Shown here: positions 28,629-38,332 of the stretch, one piece after another
Position numbering within the stretch: the first letter of the stretch is position 1
How the letters are laid out: the number at the start of each line of letters is the position of its first letter
Source: Acidobacteriota bacterium
Lineage (GTDB): Bacteria; Acidobacteriota; Thermoanaerobaculia; Multivoradales; Multivoraceae
Direction of reading: 5' to 3'
DNA: 64,000 bases
Assembly (NCBI GenBank): GCA_003388555.1
Contig: QQVD01000068.1
Location: 262,387 to 326,386, forward strand
Notes under the pieces: model-generated
Seen by the model: only the letters and a program-made list of their open reading frames with translations
The model's database searches: none
Told to the model about the DNA's origin: nothing
Program-made: the position numbers and the translations under genes

Positions 28629-28994
28629 TCCGATCTGCCGATTCTCCGGCTGGAGGTCTTCGTCCCGAGCCCGGTTCCCGCCTCACCCCGTTCGACGGGA
28701 CCTGGGAGAGCGGAGCCGGAGACCCGTGGCGCGCCGAGATCTCACGCGTCGCGCCCGAAAGCGCCCGTCTGACGGAACTCGCTCCGAGGCCAGTGGCGAC
28801 GGGAGCTCGTGGGGAGCGACCGGCGCCGGCGACCGGCGTCCCCGTACCTCCAGGGAGCCCGTCGTCGCAGTGAAGACCTCGAGCCCCGCACCCCTGCGGC
28901 GAGGTACCGGAGCTCCGGGAACGGCTTGTCGGACCCGCGATCCTACCACCCGCCTCCAGCCCGACGCCCGGCTGCCGGCGCTGCCTCGAGCCGG

Positions 28995-29023
28995 TTGGAC
29001 TGGACGGCACTTTGTGAAATGAT
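28995..29023 (+). promoter_or_regulatory. candidate promoter for the nqr operon, TTGGAC-N17-AATGAT
   Basis: TTGGAC (28995-29000) and AATGAT (29018-29023) are separated by 17 bases, each matching 4 of 6 consensus positions. The -10 lies inside the palindrome at 29012-29029, so a bound regulator would block it. The resulting leader to nqrA would be about 205 bases. Confidence 0.45.
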
Positions 29024-29029
29024 TCACAA
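29012..29029. promoter_or_regulatory. perfect CRP/FNR-type operator TTGTGAA-N4-TTCACAA
   Basis: The 18-base site contains TGTGA-N6-TCACA, the exact CRP-family consensus, extended by one matching pair on each side. It is an AT-rich island in GC-rich DNA, between fused E1 (leftward) and nqrA (rightward). The regulator is not encoded next to it; the only cyclic-nucleotide-binding domain in the window is on the exporter ATPase at 57877, which has no DNA-binding part. Confidence 0.6.
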
Positions 29030-29234
29030 GCGGCCCGCGGCGCACGCCAGGGGAGCCGAGAAGCTCCCCCGCGATCCACACCTTCCTCCCAGCCGAGAGC
29101 TTCCGGGGACGCCGCCGCCCAAAGCAGTAACGAGGCACGGGCCTCGCGATTCATCGCGCTCTCCGACGACGCGCCGCGCCAGCCGCGGCCTGCTGCGGAC
29201 GACCGCTCGAGAAACAGACAGGGGACTCACAGCG

Positions 29235-30656
29235 ATGGGTTCGCATCACTTCAGGAAGGGGCTCGACCTGCCGATCAAGGGCGTGCCCGAGCAGATCGTC
29301 TCGCAGGCTTCATCGACCAGCGAGGTGGCGGTCGTGGCCCTCGACTTCGCCGGCATGCGACCGACCATGATGGTCGACGTCGGCGACGCCGTGCGCACCG
29401 GCCAGAAGCTGTTCGAGGACAAGAAGAACCCCGGCGTCTTCTACACCGCCCCCGGCAGCGGCCAGGTCACCGGCATCCACCGTGGCGCCAAGCGCAGGCT
29501 GCTGTCGGTGGTCATCAGGCTCGACGGCGGCGACCAGCACGTCGGCTTCTCGAGCTACACCGGGCGCCATCCGAGCTCACTGAGCCGGGAGGAGGTGCGT
29601 GAGCTTCTCGTCGAGTCGGGCAGCTGGCCGGCGATCCGCGCCCGGCCCTACGACCGCGTGGCGGTTCCAGAGTCGGTGCCGAAGTCGATCTTCGTCACCG
29701 CGGTCGACTCGCATCCGCTCGCTCCCGACCTGGCGAAGGTCGCCGAGGGCCGCGCCGGCGACCTCGAACGCGGCCTCGCGGCGCTGCGCAAGCTGACCGA
29801 CGGGAAGATCTACTTCTGCAAGGCGAAGGGGGCGCGGTTCGATCTCCCCGAGATCGAAGGCCTGAGCGTCGAGAGCTTCTCGGGTCCTCACCCCTCCGGC
29901 AACGTCGGCCTGCACATCCACACCCTCGACCCGGTGAACCGCACCAAGCTGGTGTGGCACGTCGGGCTGCAGGAGGTGCTGGCCATGGGCAAGCTCTTCG
30001 GCACCGGCGAGCTCGACCTCGAGCGGGTCGTCTCGATCGGCGGCCCCTGCGTCGCGCGGCCCAGGCTGCTGCGCACCCGGGTCGGCGCCGCCCTCGCGGA
30101 GGTGCTGGACGGTGAGATCGAGGTCCCCGGCGAGGACAATCCTCTCGCCCAGTGGATCGACGACGGCTCGCGCATCCGCGAGGCGGGTGAGGCACCGGCG
30201 GTGCGGATGATCTCCGGTTCTGTGCTGGCGGGACGCGCGGCCGGCGAGCACACCGGCTATCTGGGGCGCTACCACCAGTCGATCGCGGTCATCGAGGAGG
30301 ACGCCGAGCGCGAATTCCTCGGCTGGATGGGCCCGGGCGCCGGCAAGTTCTCGGTCACCAACCTGTTCCTGTCCAAGCTGATGATGGGCAAGCGGTTCGA
30401 CTTCACCACCAGCACCAACGGATCGCCCCGCGCGATCGTGCCGATCGGCCTCTACGAGAAGGTCACTCCGTTCGATCTCGAGCCGACCTTCCTGCTCAAG
30501 GCGCTGGTGATGTCCGACGTCGAGCGTGCCGAGGAGTTCGGCGTGCTCGAGCTGGCCGAGGAGGACGTCGGGCTGTACAGCTTCGTCTGCCCGGGCAAGA
30601 CGGACTATGCGCCGCACCTGCGCGAAACCCTGACGATCCTCGAGAAGGAAGGCTAG
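29235..30656 (+). CDS. nqrA: Na+-translocating NADH:quinone oxidoreductase subunit A
   Basis: Peripheral cytoplasmic subunit of Na+-NQR, implicated in quinone binding. 473 residues, slightly longer than the Vibrio subunit. The family opening [17 protein letters not shown] is clear, followed by lipoyl-like [39 protein letters not shown], and [16 protein letters not shown] in the C-terminal region. The ATG at 29235 lies after GGGGACTCACAGCG. It is the first gene of nqrABCDEF-apbE-nqrM, all rightward with short gaps. Probably controlled by the promoter/operator region 205-240 bases upstream. Confidence 0.95.
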   Translation: MGSHHFRKGLDLPIKGVPEQIVSQASSTSEVAVVALDFAGMRPTMMVDVGDAVRTGQKLFEDKKNPGVFYTAPGSGQVTGIHRGAKRRLLSVVIRLDGGDQHVGFSSYTGRHPSSLSREEVRELLVESGSWPAIRARPYDRVAVPESVPKSIFVTAVDSHPLAPDLAKVAEGRAGDLERGLAALRKLTDGKIYFCKAKGARFDLPEIEGLSVESFSGPHPSGNVGLHIHTLDPVNRTKLVWHVGLQEVLAMGKLFGTGELDLERVVSIGGPCVARPRLLRTRVGAALAEVLDGEIEVPGEDNPLAQWIDDGSRIREAGEAPAVRMISGSVLAGRAAGEHTGYLGRYHQSIAVIEEDAEREFLGWMGPGAGKFSVTNLFLSKLMMGKRFDFTTSTNGSPRAIVPIGLYEKVTPFDLEPTFLLKALVMSDVERAEEFGVLELAEEDVGLYSFVCPGKTDYAPHLRETLTILEKEG

Positions 30657-30664
30657 GTCGACGG

Positions 30665-31894
30665 ATGAGATTCCTCCGAACGCTGCTCGATCAGCAGGAA
30701 AAGCAGTTCGAGAAGGGCGGCAAGCTGGAGAAGCTGTATCCGCTCTACGAGGCGGGCGACACCTTCCTCTACACGCCCGGCCAGGTCACCACCGGGCCGG
30801 CGCACGTGCGCGACGCGGTCGACCTCAAGCGCCTGATGGGGACCGTGGTCGCGGCGCTCGTGCCGTGCATCCTGATGGCGATGTGGAACACCGGTCGCCA
30901 GGCGCACCTGGCGATCCAGGCCGGAGCGCTGCCGCTCGACAACTGGCAGACGCGGGCGATGGAGCTGCTGCGGCTGGGCGAGTTCGACCCCACCAGCCTG
31001 ATCGCCAACACAGTGCACGGCGCGCTCTACTACCTGCCGATCCTGATCGTCACCTTCGTCGTCGGCGGCAACATCGAGGCCATCTTCGCGGTGGTGCGCA
31101 AGCACGAGATCAACGAGGGCTTCCTGGTCACCGGGATGCTCTTCCCTCTCACCCTGCCGGCGACGATCCCCCTCTGGCAGGTGGCGATCGGCATCGCCTT
31201 CGGCGTGGTGATCGGCAAGGAGATCTTCGGCGGCACCGGGATGAACTTCCTCAACCCGGCGCTCACCGCACGCGTCTTCCTCTTCTTCGCCTACCCGGCC
31301 GAGATCTCGGGCGACAAGGTGTGGATCGCGGCCCAGACCACCCCCGACACCTACTCCGGCGCCACCTGGCTCGGTCAGGCGGCACTCGACGGCTACGCGG
31401 CGCTGGAGACGGGCACCGTCAGCTGGATGCAGGCGTTCCTCGGCGACATCCCCGGCTCGCTCGGCGAGACCTCCATGGTGGCGGTGCTGATCGGCACCGC
31501 GATCCTGATCGTCACCGGGGTCGGAAGCTGGCAGATCATGGCCGGCGTCGGGATCGGAGCCTTCGGCTGCGCGCAGCTGCTCAACCTGCTCGCTCCCTAC
31601 GTCTCGAATCCGATGTTCGAGATCCCGTTCCACTGGCACATGGTCCTCGGCAGCCTCGGGTTCGCCGCCGTCTTCATGGCAACGGATCCGGTCAGCGCTT
31701 CGCAGACCGCCCGCGGCCGTTGGATCTACGGCATCCTGATCGGCGTGCTCGGCATCGTCATCCGCACGATCAACCCGGCGTACCCCGAGGGCTGGATGCT
31801 GGCGATCCTGTTCATGAACATCTTCGCGCCGACGATCGACCACTACGTGGTTCAGGCCAACGTGCGACGCCGGAGGCTCCGCTATGCGACATAG
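30665..31894 (+). CDS. nqrB: Na+-NQR subunit B (membrane flavoprotein)
   Basis: Ten-helix membrane subunit that carries riboflavin and covalent FMN and forms part of the Na+ channel. 409 residues. The FMN attachment motif is TYSGATW with the acceptor Thr at residue 234, essentially the position known in Vibrio cholerae. Conserved segments include [24 protein letters not shown] helix [21 protein letters not shown], and [20 protein letters not shown]. The gap to nqrA is 8 bases and it overlaps nqrC by 11 bases. ApbE, encoded downstream, would attach the FMN. Confidence 0.96.
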   Translation: MRFLRTLLDQQEKQFEKGGKLEKLYPLYEAGDTFLYTPGQVTTGPAHVRDAVDLKRLMGTVVAALVPCILMAMWNTGRQAHLAIQAGALPLDNWQTRAMELLRLGEFDPTSLIANTVHGALYYLPILIVTFVVGGNIEAIFAVVRKHEINEGFLVTGMLFPLTLPATIPLWQVAIGIAFGVVIGKEIFGGTGMNFLNPALTARVFLFFAYPAEISGDKVWIAAQTTPDTYSGATWLGQAALDGYAALETGTVSWMQAFLGDIPGSLGETSMVAVLIGTAILIVTGVGSWQIMAGVGIGAFGCAQLLNLLAPYVSNPMFEIPFHWHMVLGSLGFAAVFMATDPVSASQTARGRWIYGILIGVLGIVIRTINPAYPEGWMLAILFMNIFAPTIDHYVVQANVRRRRLRYAT

Positions 31895-32669
31895 CACCGT
31901 CTACACGATCCTCTTCGCGGCGCTCATCTGCGTCTTCTGCGGCGTCTTCGTCTCCTACGCCGCGGTGTCGCTGAAGGAGCGCCAGGTGGTCAACGAGAAG
32001 CTCGACAAGCGCAAGAAGGTGCTCGAGGCCGCCGGCCTGATCCAGGCCGGCGAGCCGGTCACCGCCGAGCGCGTCGACGAGCTGTTCCAGAACATCGAGG
32101 TGGTCGCCGTCGACCTGCGCACCGGCGAGGAGGACCCTCAGGTCGACGCCACCGAGTACGACCAGGAGAAGGCCGCCGGAGACCCGGCACGCAGCTTCAG
32201 GGCCGAGCCCAACCCGTCCGCGGTGCAGCGGGTGCCGAACCACGCCCAGGTGTTCAAGGTGCTCGACGACAGCGGCCAGCTCGACATGCTGGTGCTGCCG
32301 ATCGAGGGCCTGGGCCTGTGGGGAACGCTCTACGGCTTCATCGCGCTCGACTCGGACCTGGTGACCGTGCGCGGACTGACCTACTACCGCCACAAGGAGA
32401 CCCCGGGTCTCGGCGGCGAAGTCGACAACCCGCGCTGGAAGGACCTGTGGCCCAACCGCCGACTGTTCGACGAGCAGGGCGACACGGCGCTGCGGGTGAT
32501 CAAGGGCCCGGCGGGACCGCCGTCCGAGGATCCCTACAAGGTCGACGGGCTCAGCGGCGCCACGCTGACCGCGAACGGCGTCACCAACATGCTGCAGTTC
32601 TGGTTCGCCGACGACCTCTACGGCCGCTACCTCGACAACCTCGAGGGCGCCACCCGCAGCGCCGCCTGA
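31884..32669 (+). CDS. nqrC: Na+-NQR subunit C (periplasmic flavoprotein)
   Basis: Single-span subunit with a periplasmic FMN-binding domain. 261 residues. One transmembrane helix at about residues 7-27 ([20 protein letters not shown]) is followed by the soluble domain. The FMN-phosphodiester motif is LSGATLT with Thr at residue 227, close to Thr225 of Vibrio. [15 protein letters not shown] and [13 protein letters not shown] are the other family blocks. The start overlaps the end of nqrB. The 87-base gap before nqrD is the first real spacer in the operon. Confidence 0.95.
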   Translation: MRHSTVYTILFAALICVFCGVFVSYAAVSLKERQVVNEKLDKRKKVLEAAGLIQAGEPVTAERVDELFQNIEVVAVDLRTGEEDPQVDATEYDQEKAAGDPARSFRAEPNPSAVQRVPNHAQVFKVLDDSGQLDMLVLPIEGLGLWGTLYGFIALDSDLVTVRGLTYYRHKETPGLGGEVDNPRWKDLWPNRRLFDEQGDTALRVIKGPAGPPSEDPYKVDGLSGATLTANGVTNMLQFWFADDLYGRYLDNLEGATRSAA

Positions 32670-32756
32670 TCCGGATCTCCGGATCGACGAGTCAGTTCCC
32701 GCAACCCGCCCCTCGACCCGCCTCGACAGAACCAAAGTCCCAAAGGACCCCGGAAG

Positions 32757-33383
32757 ATGGCCGCCAAGAAACAAGAAGCGCTGATCGACCCGTTGTTCAA
32801 CAACAACCCGATCGCCCTGCAGGTGCTCGGCATCTGCTCCGCCCTCGCGGTGACCACCAAGCTGCAGACGGCCCTGGTGATGTGCGTCGCGGTGGTCGCG
32901 GTGCTGACCCTGTCGAACCTGACCATCAGCCTGCTGCGCAACCAGATCCCGAGCAGCATCCGCATCATCGTTCAGCTCACGGTGATCGCCTCTCTGGTCA
33001 TCATCACCGACCAGATCCTCAAGGCGTTCCTGTTCGAGACCAGCAAGCAGCTGTCGGTGTTCGTCGGCCTGATCATCACCAACTGCATCATCATGGGCCG
33101 GGCCGAGGCCTTCGCGATGCAGAACGGCCCGCTGCTCAGCATCCTCGACGGGCTCGGCAACGGCGTCGGCTACTCGCTGATCCTGCTGATCACCGCCTTC
33201 CTGCGTGAGCTGCTCGGCTCGGGCAAGGTGTTCGGCATCAGCGTTCTGCCGCTGATCAACGAGGGCGGCTGGTACAACCCGAACGGCATGATGCTGCTCT
33301 CCCCCGCCGCCTTCTTCATCATCGGCGGCCTGATCTGGGTGCTGCGCATCTGGAAGCCGGAGCAGGTCGAGGTCGACGGCTAG
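32757..33383 (+). CDS. nqrD: Na+-NQR subunit D
   Basis: Six-helix membrane subunit that, with NqrE, holds the intramembrane iron-sulfur centre between pseudo-symmetric halves. 208 residues. The iron-ligand cysteines are in [10 protein letters not shown] (residue 27) and [20 protein letters not shown]. Other family segments are NPIALQVLG at the N-terminus and [18 protein letters not shown] loop after helix 5. Start at an ATG after AGGACCCCGGAAG. Twenty-four bases separate it from nqrE, with which it shares fold and topology. Confidence 0.96.
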   Translation: MAAKKQEALIDPLFNNNPIALQVLGICSALAVTTKLQTALVMCVAVVAVLTLSNLTISLLRNQIPSSIRIIVQLTVIASLVIITDQILKAFLFETSKQLSVFVGLIITNCIIMGRAEAFAMQNGPLLSILDGLGNGVGYSLILLITAFLRELLGSGKVFGISVLPLINEGGWYNPNGMMLLSPAAFFIIGGLIWVLRIWKPEQVEVDG

Positions 33384-33407
33384 AGCCCAGGAAGCAGGAG
33401 AAAGACC

Positions 33408-34025
33408 ATGTTGGAGCACTACCTCAGCCTCGCCGTCAAGGCGATCTTCATCGAGAACCTGGCGCTCACCTTCTTCCTCGGCATGTGCTCGTTCCTCGCC
33501 GTGTCGAAGCGGGTGCAGACCGCCGTCGGTCTCGGCATCGCGGTGATCTTCGTGCTCACCATCACGGTGCCGGTGAACTACCTGGTGCAGGCCTACCTGC
33601 TCAACGAAGGCGCGCTGACCTGGATCTCGCCCCAGTTCGCCACCTACGACCTCACCTTCCTCAACCTGCTGCTGTTCATCGGCTCGATCGCGGCGATGGT
33701 GCAGCTGGTCGAGATGACCATGGAGAAGTTCTTCCCCGCGCTGCACGGGACGCTGGGCATCTTCCTGCCCTTGATCGCGGTCAACTGCGCCATCCTCGGC
33801 GGCTCGCTGTTCATGGTCGAGCGCGACTACGACCTCGCCGAGAGCGCCGTCTACGGGTTCAGTGCCGGAGTGGGCTGGTTCCTCGCCATCGTCGCGCTGG
33901 CCTCGATCCGCGAGCGCCTGCGCTACTCCAACGTCCCGATGGGCCTGCGTGGCCTCGGGATGACCTTCGTGATCACCGGCCTCATCGGCATCGGCTTCCT
34001 GGCCTTCGGCGGCATCCAGCTGTAG
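33408..34025 (+). CDS. nqrE: Na+-NQR subunit E
   Basis: Six-helix partner of NqrD. 205 residues starting [20 protein letters not shown], the usual NqrE N-terminus. Iron-ligand cysteines lie in [13 protein letters not shown] (residue 27) and [33 protein letters not shown] and [21 protein letters not shown] are further family blocks. RBS AGGAG precedes the ATG by 8 bases. In the known enzyme the NqrD/NqrE iron site is matured by NqrM, whose gene closes this operon. Confidence 0.96.
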   Translation: MLEHYLSLAVKAIFIENLALTFFLGMCSFLAVSKRVQTAVGLGIAVIFVLTITVPVNYLVQAYLLNEGALTWISPQFATYDLTFLNLLLFIGSIAAMVQLVEMTMEKFFPALHGTLGIFLPLIAVNCAILGGSLFMVERDYDLAESAVYGFSAGVGWFLAIVALASIRERLRYSNVPMGLRGLGMTFVITGLIGIGFLAFGGIQL

Positions 34026-34158
34026 GCGCGACACCGAACCTCAAGGCGAGATTCGAGCGTCGGTGCCGCCGGCCTCGCGCGCTTTCGGCCCCGCAGCCTG
34101 CTCGCCCCGAAGCTCCCTTCGATCGAACGCCCCGAGCAACACGAAAGGCACTGCAGAT

Positions 34159-35382
34159 ATGGAAACCGTCCTCGTCGGCGTCGTGATGTTCACCACGGTG
34201 ATCCTGGCCCTGGTCTCGATCCTGATGGTGGCGCGCAACCGCCTCGTCCCCAGCGGTGAGGTGACCATCCTCATCAACGACGATCCGGACAAGGCGATCA
34301 AGGCCCGCGCCGGCAACACGCTGCTCAACACGCTGGCCGAGAACAAGATCTTCATCCCCTCGGCCTGCGGCGGCCAGGGCACCTGCGGCGTCTGCAAGGT
34401 CGACGTGCACGAGGGCGGCGGCGCCCTCCTGCCCACCGAGACCGGCCACGTCTCGCGGCGTGAAGCCCGCGAAGGCTGCCGCCTGAGCTGTCAGGTGAAG
34501 GTCAAGGACGACATGAAGATCGAGCTCGAGCCCGAGGTCTTCGGCGTCCGCAAGTGGGAGTGCACGGTGCGCTCGAACAAGAACGTCGCTACGTTCATCA
34601 AGGAGCTCATCCTCGATCTCCCGGAGGGCGAGGAGGTGCCGTTCCGTGCCGGCGGCTACATCCAGATCGAGTGCCCGCCCCACGTCGTGCACTACAAGGA
34701 CTTCGAGATCGAGGAGCGCTTCCAGGAGGACTGGACGAAGTTCAAGCTCTGGGACCTGACCTCGAAGGTCGACGAGGAGGTCTCGCGCGCCTACTCGATG
34801 GCGAACTACCCCGAAGAGTACGGGATGATCATGCTCAACGTGCGCATCGCCACGCCTCCGCCACGCCAGATGGAGCTGCCTCCCGGCCAGATGTCGTCGT
34901 ACATCTTCGGCCTCAAGCCCGGCGACAAGGTCACCATCTCGGGGCCGTACGGCGAGTTCTACGCCAAGGACACCGACAACGAGATGCTCTTCATCGGTGG
35001 CGGCGCCGGCATGGCTCCGATGCGCTCGCACATCTTCGACCAGTTCAAGCGGCTCGACTCCAAGCGCAAGGTCTCCTTCTGGTACGGCGCCCGTTCGCGG
35101 CGCGAGTCGTTCTACGAGGAGGATTTCAACTCGATCGCCGCCGAGTTCCCCAACTTCGAGTGGCACCTGGCTCTGAGCGAACCGCTGCCGGAGGACAACT
35201 GGGAGGGCTACACCGGCTTCATCCACCAGGTGGTGCTCGACAACTACCTCAAGGACCACCCGGCGCCCGAGGACATCGAGTACTACCTGTGCGGTCCTCC
35301 GATGATGCTCCAGGCCTGCATGAAGATGCTCGACGACCTCGGAGTCGAGCCAGAGAACATCCTCTTCGACGACTTCGGTTGA
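34159..35382 (+). CDS. nqrF: Na+-NQR subunit F (NADH-oxidising, FAD and 2Fe-2S)
   Basis: Entry subunit that takes hydride from NADH. 407 residues. An N-terminal helix (about 3-23) anchors it. The ferredoxin domain has cysteines at 70, 76 and 79 in [16 protein letters not shown] and a fourth in EGCRLSCQV; the first matches Cys70 of Vibrio. The FAD-binding barrel contains YSMANYPEE and the NADH domain has [18 protein letters not shown] and YYLCGPPMM near the C-terminus. It ends FDDFG, as usual. A 133-base spacer separates it from nqrE. Confidence 0.96.
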   Translation: METVLVGVVMFTTVILALVSILMVARNRLVPSGEVTILINDDPDKAIKARAGNTLLNTLAENKIFIPSACGGQGTCGVCKVDVHEGGGALLPTETGHVSRREAREGCRLSCQVKVKDDMKIELEPEVFGVRKWECTVRSNKNVATFIKELILDLPEGEEVPFRAGGYIQIECPPHVVHYKDFEIEERFQEDWTKFKLWDLTSKVDEEVSRAYSMANYPEEYGMIMLNVRIATPPPRQMELPPGQMSSYIFGLKPGDKVTISGPYGEFYAKDTDNEMLFIGGGAGMAPMRSHIFDQFKRLDSKRKVSFWYGARSRRESFYEEDFNSIAAEFPNFEWHLALSEPLPEDNWEGYTGFIHQVVLDNYLKDHPAPEDIEYYLCGPPMMLQACMKMLDDLGVEPENILFDDFG

Positions 35383-35423
35383 TCGCGGACGGCGGGCCTC
35401 TGGTGGCCGTCGCGGAGGGCGTC

Positions 35424-36566
35424 ATGGCCTTCGGTCGCCCGCCGTTCGGCCCGCGGAGGCGGCCGTGCGAGCGTCGCCGCGCAGGCGCCCGTCGCGCCAC
35501 GGCCCGGCGTGCCTGCGTCGCTGCTCTGCTCTGGGCCTCGGTGGCTGGCTCCGCCTGCGCGCCTCAGGGCGGCGACGAGTGGGCCGAGAGCGAGCTCCGC
35601 GGCGAGATCTTCGGCACCACCTGGAGCGTCAAGGTGGTGGGTCGCGAACCCCTCCGCGAGGAGGCGCTCATCGACCTGCGCCTTGCGATCAGCGAAGAGC
35701 TCGAGGGGATCGACGCCGAGATGTCGACCTGGCGCGACGACTCGGACCTGATGCGCTTCAACGCGTCGTCGGGCACCGAACCGGTCCCGGTCCCCGAGCG
35801 ATTCGCCGAGGTGCTGGCCCTCTCCCTCGACGTCTGGCGCAGCAGCGGCGGCGCCTTCGACGTGACGGTCGGGCCTCTCGTCGAGCTGTGGGGTTTCGGC
35901 CGCGCCCGCGCTCTCGGACGCACCCCGAGCCTGCCCGACGAGCGCACGCTCGCCGAGCTGCGGCCGGCGGTCGGCAGCCGTCTGCTCGAGCTCGAGCGTC
36001 GGCCCGACGGAAGCGCCACCCTGCGCAAGCTCGATCCGCGGGTGCAGGTCGACCTCTCGGCGGTGGCCAAGGGCTACGCGGTCGACCGGGTGCTCGAGCG
36101 CAGCGCGGACCTCGGCCACACCGACGTGCTGGTCGAGATCGGCGGTGAGATCGCCGCCATCGGGCTCAACCGTGAGCGCCAACCCTGGGTGCTGGCGATC
36201 GAGCGCCCGATCCCGGGAGCCCGCGCCGTACAGCGCCTGTTGAGGGTGACGTCACCGGTAGCCCTCGCCACCTCGGGCGACTACCGCAACTTCTACATCG
36301 TCGAGGGACGGCGCTACACGCACACGCTCGACCCTCGCAGCGGCCGGCCGGTGAGCCACGACGGCGCCTCGGTGTCGGTTCTCGCCGAGAACTGCGCCAC
36401 GGCTGACGCCTGGGCCACCGCCCTTCTCGCGCTCGGCCCCGACGAAGGCCATGCGCTGGCGGAAGAACTCGGCCTCGCGGCACTGTTCCTGATACACGGC
36501 GACGGCGACGACGTCACCGCAGTCGAGGAGCGCACCACGACCGCCTTCGACCTGCTTGCCCACTGA
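35424..36566 (+). CDS. apbE: FAD:protein FMN transferase (lipoprotein)
   Basis: Periplasmic enzyme that splits FAD and attaches FMN to Thr of the SGAT motifs in NqrB and NqrC. 380 residues from an ATG with GGAGGG just upstream. A long Arg-rich N-region precedes the hydrophobic core and a lipobox ASVAGSAC, so it should be a membrane-anchored lipoprotein. Family blocks in order: GEIFGTTWSVKVVG, EMSTWRDDSDLMRFN, GGAFDVTVGPLVELWGFG, VDLSAVAKGYAVDRV, the VEIGGEI segment, and RYTHTLDPRSGRPVSH with the metal-binding A-ENCATADAWATALLAL. It lies 41 bases after nqrF. Confidence 0.95.
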   Translation: MAFGRPPFGPRRRPCERRRAGARRATARRACVAALLWASVAGSACAPQGGDEWAESELRGEIFGTTWSVKVVGREPLREEALIDLRLAISEELEGIDAEMSTWRDDSDLMRFNASSGTEPVPVPERFAEVLALSLDVWRSSGGAFDVTVGPLVELWGFGRARALGRTPSLPDERTLAELRPAVGSRLLELERRPDGSATLRKLDPRVQVDLSAVAKGYAVDRVLERSADLGHTDVLVEIGGEIAAIGLNRERQPWVLAIERPIPGARAVQRLLRVTSPVALATSGDYRNFYIVEGRRYTHTLDPRSGRPVSHDGASVSVLAENCATADAWATALLALGPDEGHALAEELGLAALFLIHGDGDDVTAVEERTTTAFDLLAH

Positions 36567-36658
36567 GAGCGCCACAGCTCGGCGTCGACGCGAATCACCT
36601 TTCCGTTTCGGACCACGGCCCGCAGGCCGCTTCGGGCGAGACCTCAGACAGAACTCCC

Positions 36659-36838
36659 ATGCAGCTCGCACTCCTCGTCATCGGCCTGATGGCCATCGTC
36701 ATGCTGGCCATGGCCGTCGGCGTCATGGTCAACGGCCGCTGCCTGCGCGGATCGTGCGGTGGCCCCGACATCCTCGGGCCGAACGGCGAGTCGCTGCTCT
36801 GCGCCACCTGCCCAAACCGCGACGCCGAGGAAGGCTGA
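36659..36838 (+). CDS. nqrM: Na+-NQR maturation protein NqrM (short gene)
   Basis: A 59-residue membrane protein. In Vibrio, NqrM delivers iron to the NqrD/NqrE site and Na+-NQR is inactive without it. One transmembrane helix covers about residues 3-24 (LALLVIGLMAIVMLAMAVGV), followed by a cysteine-rich tail with RGSCGG and LLCATC. The four cysteines are at residues 28, 33, 48 and 51, which matches the NqrM plan of GSCGG plus a C-terminal cysteine pair. It lies 92 bases after apbE at the end of the nqr operon, the usual location. Its small size makes it easy to miss. Confidence 0.88.
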   Translation: MQLALLVIGLMAIVMLAMAVGVMVNGRCLRGSCGGPDILGPNGESLLCATCPNRDAEEG

Positions 36839-36918
36839 CGGCCTCCGGGCGACAGCCTCGCGGCGGCAAGGTGGCCAAGCGGCTCCGGCGCTCCGCCCGA
36901 CTTCGGGCGTACCGCGCC

Positions 36919-38241
36919 TCAGGCCCGGGCCGGCAGAACGGTACCTCGCGCCGACCCGAAGCCGATCGAGCGCACACCCTCGCGCCGGCAGCGCCCGCGC
37001 AAGGTGATCTCGTCACCGTCTTCGAGCATGGCGCGGGTCTCTCCACCGGGCAGCTCGATCGGCTCGGCGCCGCGCCTGGTGATCTCGAGCAGCGCTCCGA
37101 ACTGGTCGCGGCTCTCGCCCGAGACGGTACCGCTGGCCAGCAGGTCGCCGGGACGCAGATCGCAGCCGTTGCTGCTGTGGTGGGCGATCATCTGGCCGAA
37201 GCTCCAGTACATGTGACGGAAGTTCGTCGCACTGAGCCGCACCGGATCACCGCCAGCCTCCCGCATCGCGCGACTGCTGATCAGCACCTCGAGCTCGATG
37301 TCGAATGCGGGTCGGGCGCCGTCGGCGTGGCTGAGATACTCGAGCGGCTCGGGCTCGTCCTCGCCTCGCTGGCGCATCGCGCAGCGGAACGGGGCCAGCG
37401 CCTCGGCGGTGACCACCCAGGGTGACGTGGTGGTGGCGAAGCTCTTGGCGAGGAAGGGTCCCAGGGGCTGGTACTCCCACGCCTGGATGTCACGCGCCGA
37501 CCAGTCGTTCACCAGGCTGAGGCCGAAGATACGGTCCTCGGCTTCGGCGATCGGGGTCGGTTCGCCGAGCGGGTTGGCTCCGGCGATCCAACAGCCCACC
37601 TCGAGCTCGTAGTCGAGCATGCGGCACGGCCCGAACGACGGCGCTTCGGCGTCGGGAGCCTTGCGTTGGCCGAGCGGACGACGCACGTCGGTTCCGCTGA
37701 CGATCACAGAGGAGGCGCGGCCGTGGTAGCCGATCGGCACCCAGCGGTAGTTCGGCAGCAGTGGATTGTCGGGTCGGAAGAGGCTGCCGACGTTCGTCGC
37801 GTGCTCGATCGAGGCGTAGAAATCGGTGTAGTCGCCGACCTCGAACGGCAGCAGCATCTCCACCTCCTCCATCGGGTGCAGGTGCGGCTCGACGACGGCC
37901 CGCTCCCCGGCGTCGGAGAGGAGCCGGCTGATCCGCGCCCGCAGCGCCACCCGCTCGCTCTTCGAGAGCGCAGCGAGCCGGTTGAGCACCGGCAGGCGGG
38001 CCGCCCGCTCGGTGGCAGCGGACAGTCCCGAAAGCAGGCCGGCGGTGGCCAGCGAGCCGACGTCGAGCACGCACTCGCCGATCGCGACGCCGATCGCCGC
38101 TCCCTCGGCCTGCTTGGCGCCGCGTCGGCGGAAGCTGCCGTAGGGCAGGTTCTGGATCGGGAAGTCGGTGTGGTCGGAGTTGGCACTCTCGACCCACGAG
38201 ATCAGCTTGGTGCTGTGGGTTCCGTCGGTCTGCTGCTGCAC
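36919..38241 (-). CDS. fahA: fumarylacetoacetase
   Basis: Last step of tyrosine catabolism: hydrolyses fumarylacetoacetate to fumarate and acetoacetate. About 440 residues from a GTG at 38241 with GGAGGAG close by; another GTG four codons upstream is possible. The sequence has the class markers SANSDHTDFPIQNLPYGSF, the active-site YTDFYASIEHATNVG-MFR-type block with DFYAS, WVPIGYHGRASS, the metal-binding EVGCWIAG and DWSARDIQAWEYQPLGPFLAKSF, and HSSNGCDLRPGDLLASGTVSG. It is the last gene of the leftward Phe/Tyr cluster and converges with nqrM. Confidence 0.95.
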   Translation of the reverse strand: MQQQTDGTHSTKLISWVESANSDHTDFPIQNLPYGSFRRRGAKQAEGAAIGVAIGECVLDVGSLATAGLLSGLSAATERAARLPVLNRLAALSKSERVALRARISRLLSDAGERAVVEPHLHPMEEVEMLLPFEVGDYTDFYASIEHATNVGSLFRPDNPLLPNYRWVPIGYHGRASSVIVSGTDVRRPLGQRKAPDAEAPSFGPCRMLDYELEVGCWIAGANPLGEPTPIAEAEDRIFGLSLVNDWSARDIQAWEYQPLGPFLAKSFATTTSPWVVTAEALAPFRCAMRQRGEDEPEPLEYLSHADGARPAFDIELEVLISSRAMREAGGDPVRLSATNFRHMYWSFGQMIAHHSSNGCDLRPGDLLASGTVSGESRDQFGALLEITRRGAEPIELPGGETRAMLEDGDEITLRGRCRREGVRSIGFGSARGTVLPARA

Positions 38242-38332
38242 GCTCTCCTCCACACTCTCCTCACACTGCGCCCGCCGCACGGCGGCACGCCTTTCAGGTT
38301 GCTCGGATCGCCCCCGGCCCCGACCTCGCGAC

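Larger units (their letters stand above)
28629..29234. other. intergenic region between divergent E1 and nqrA genes
   Basis: About 600 bases, the longest gap near the nqr operon. A perfect CRP-type palindrome over a promoter-like sequence occupies 28995-29029. The 200 bases after it form a GC-rich 5' leader for nqrA. No credible gene is seen; an in-frame ATG at 29019 would add 72 non-conserved residues to NqrA and is rejected. Confidence 0.6.

Noticed and set aside
29019..29234. 72-residue N-terminal extension of NqrA from an ATG at 29019
   Set aside because: The start codon lies inside the CRP-type palindrome, and the extension is Arg/Pro-rich and absent from the family; [12 protein letters not shown] directly after the ATG at 29235 is the normal NqrA beginning.
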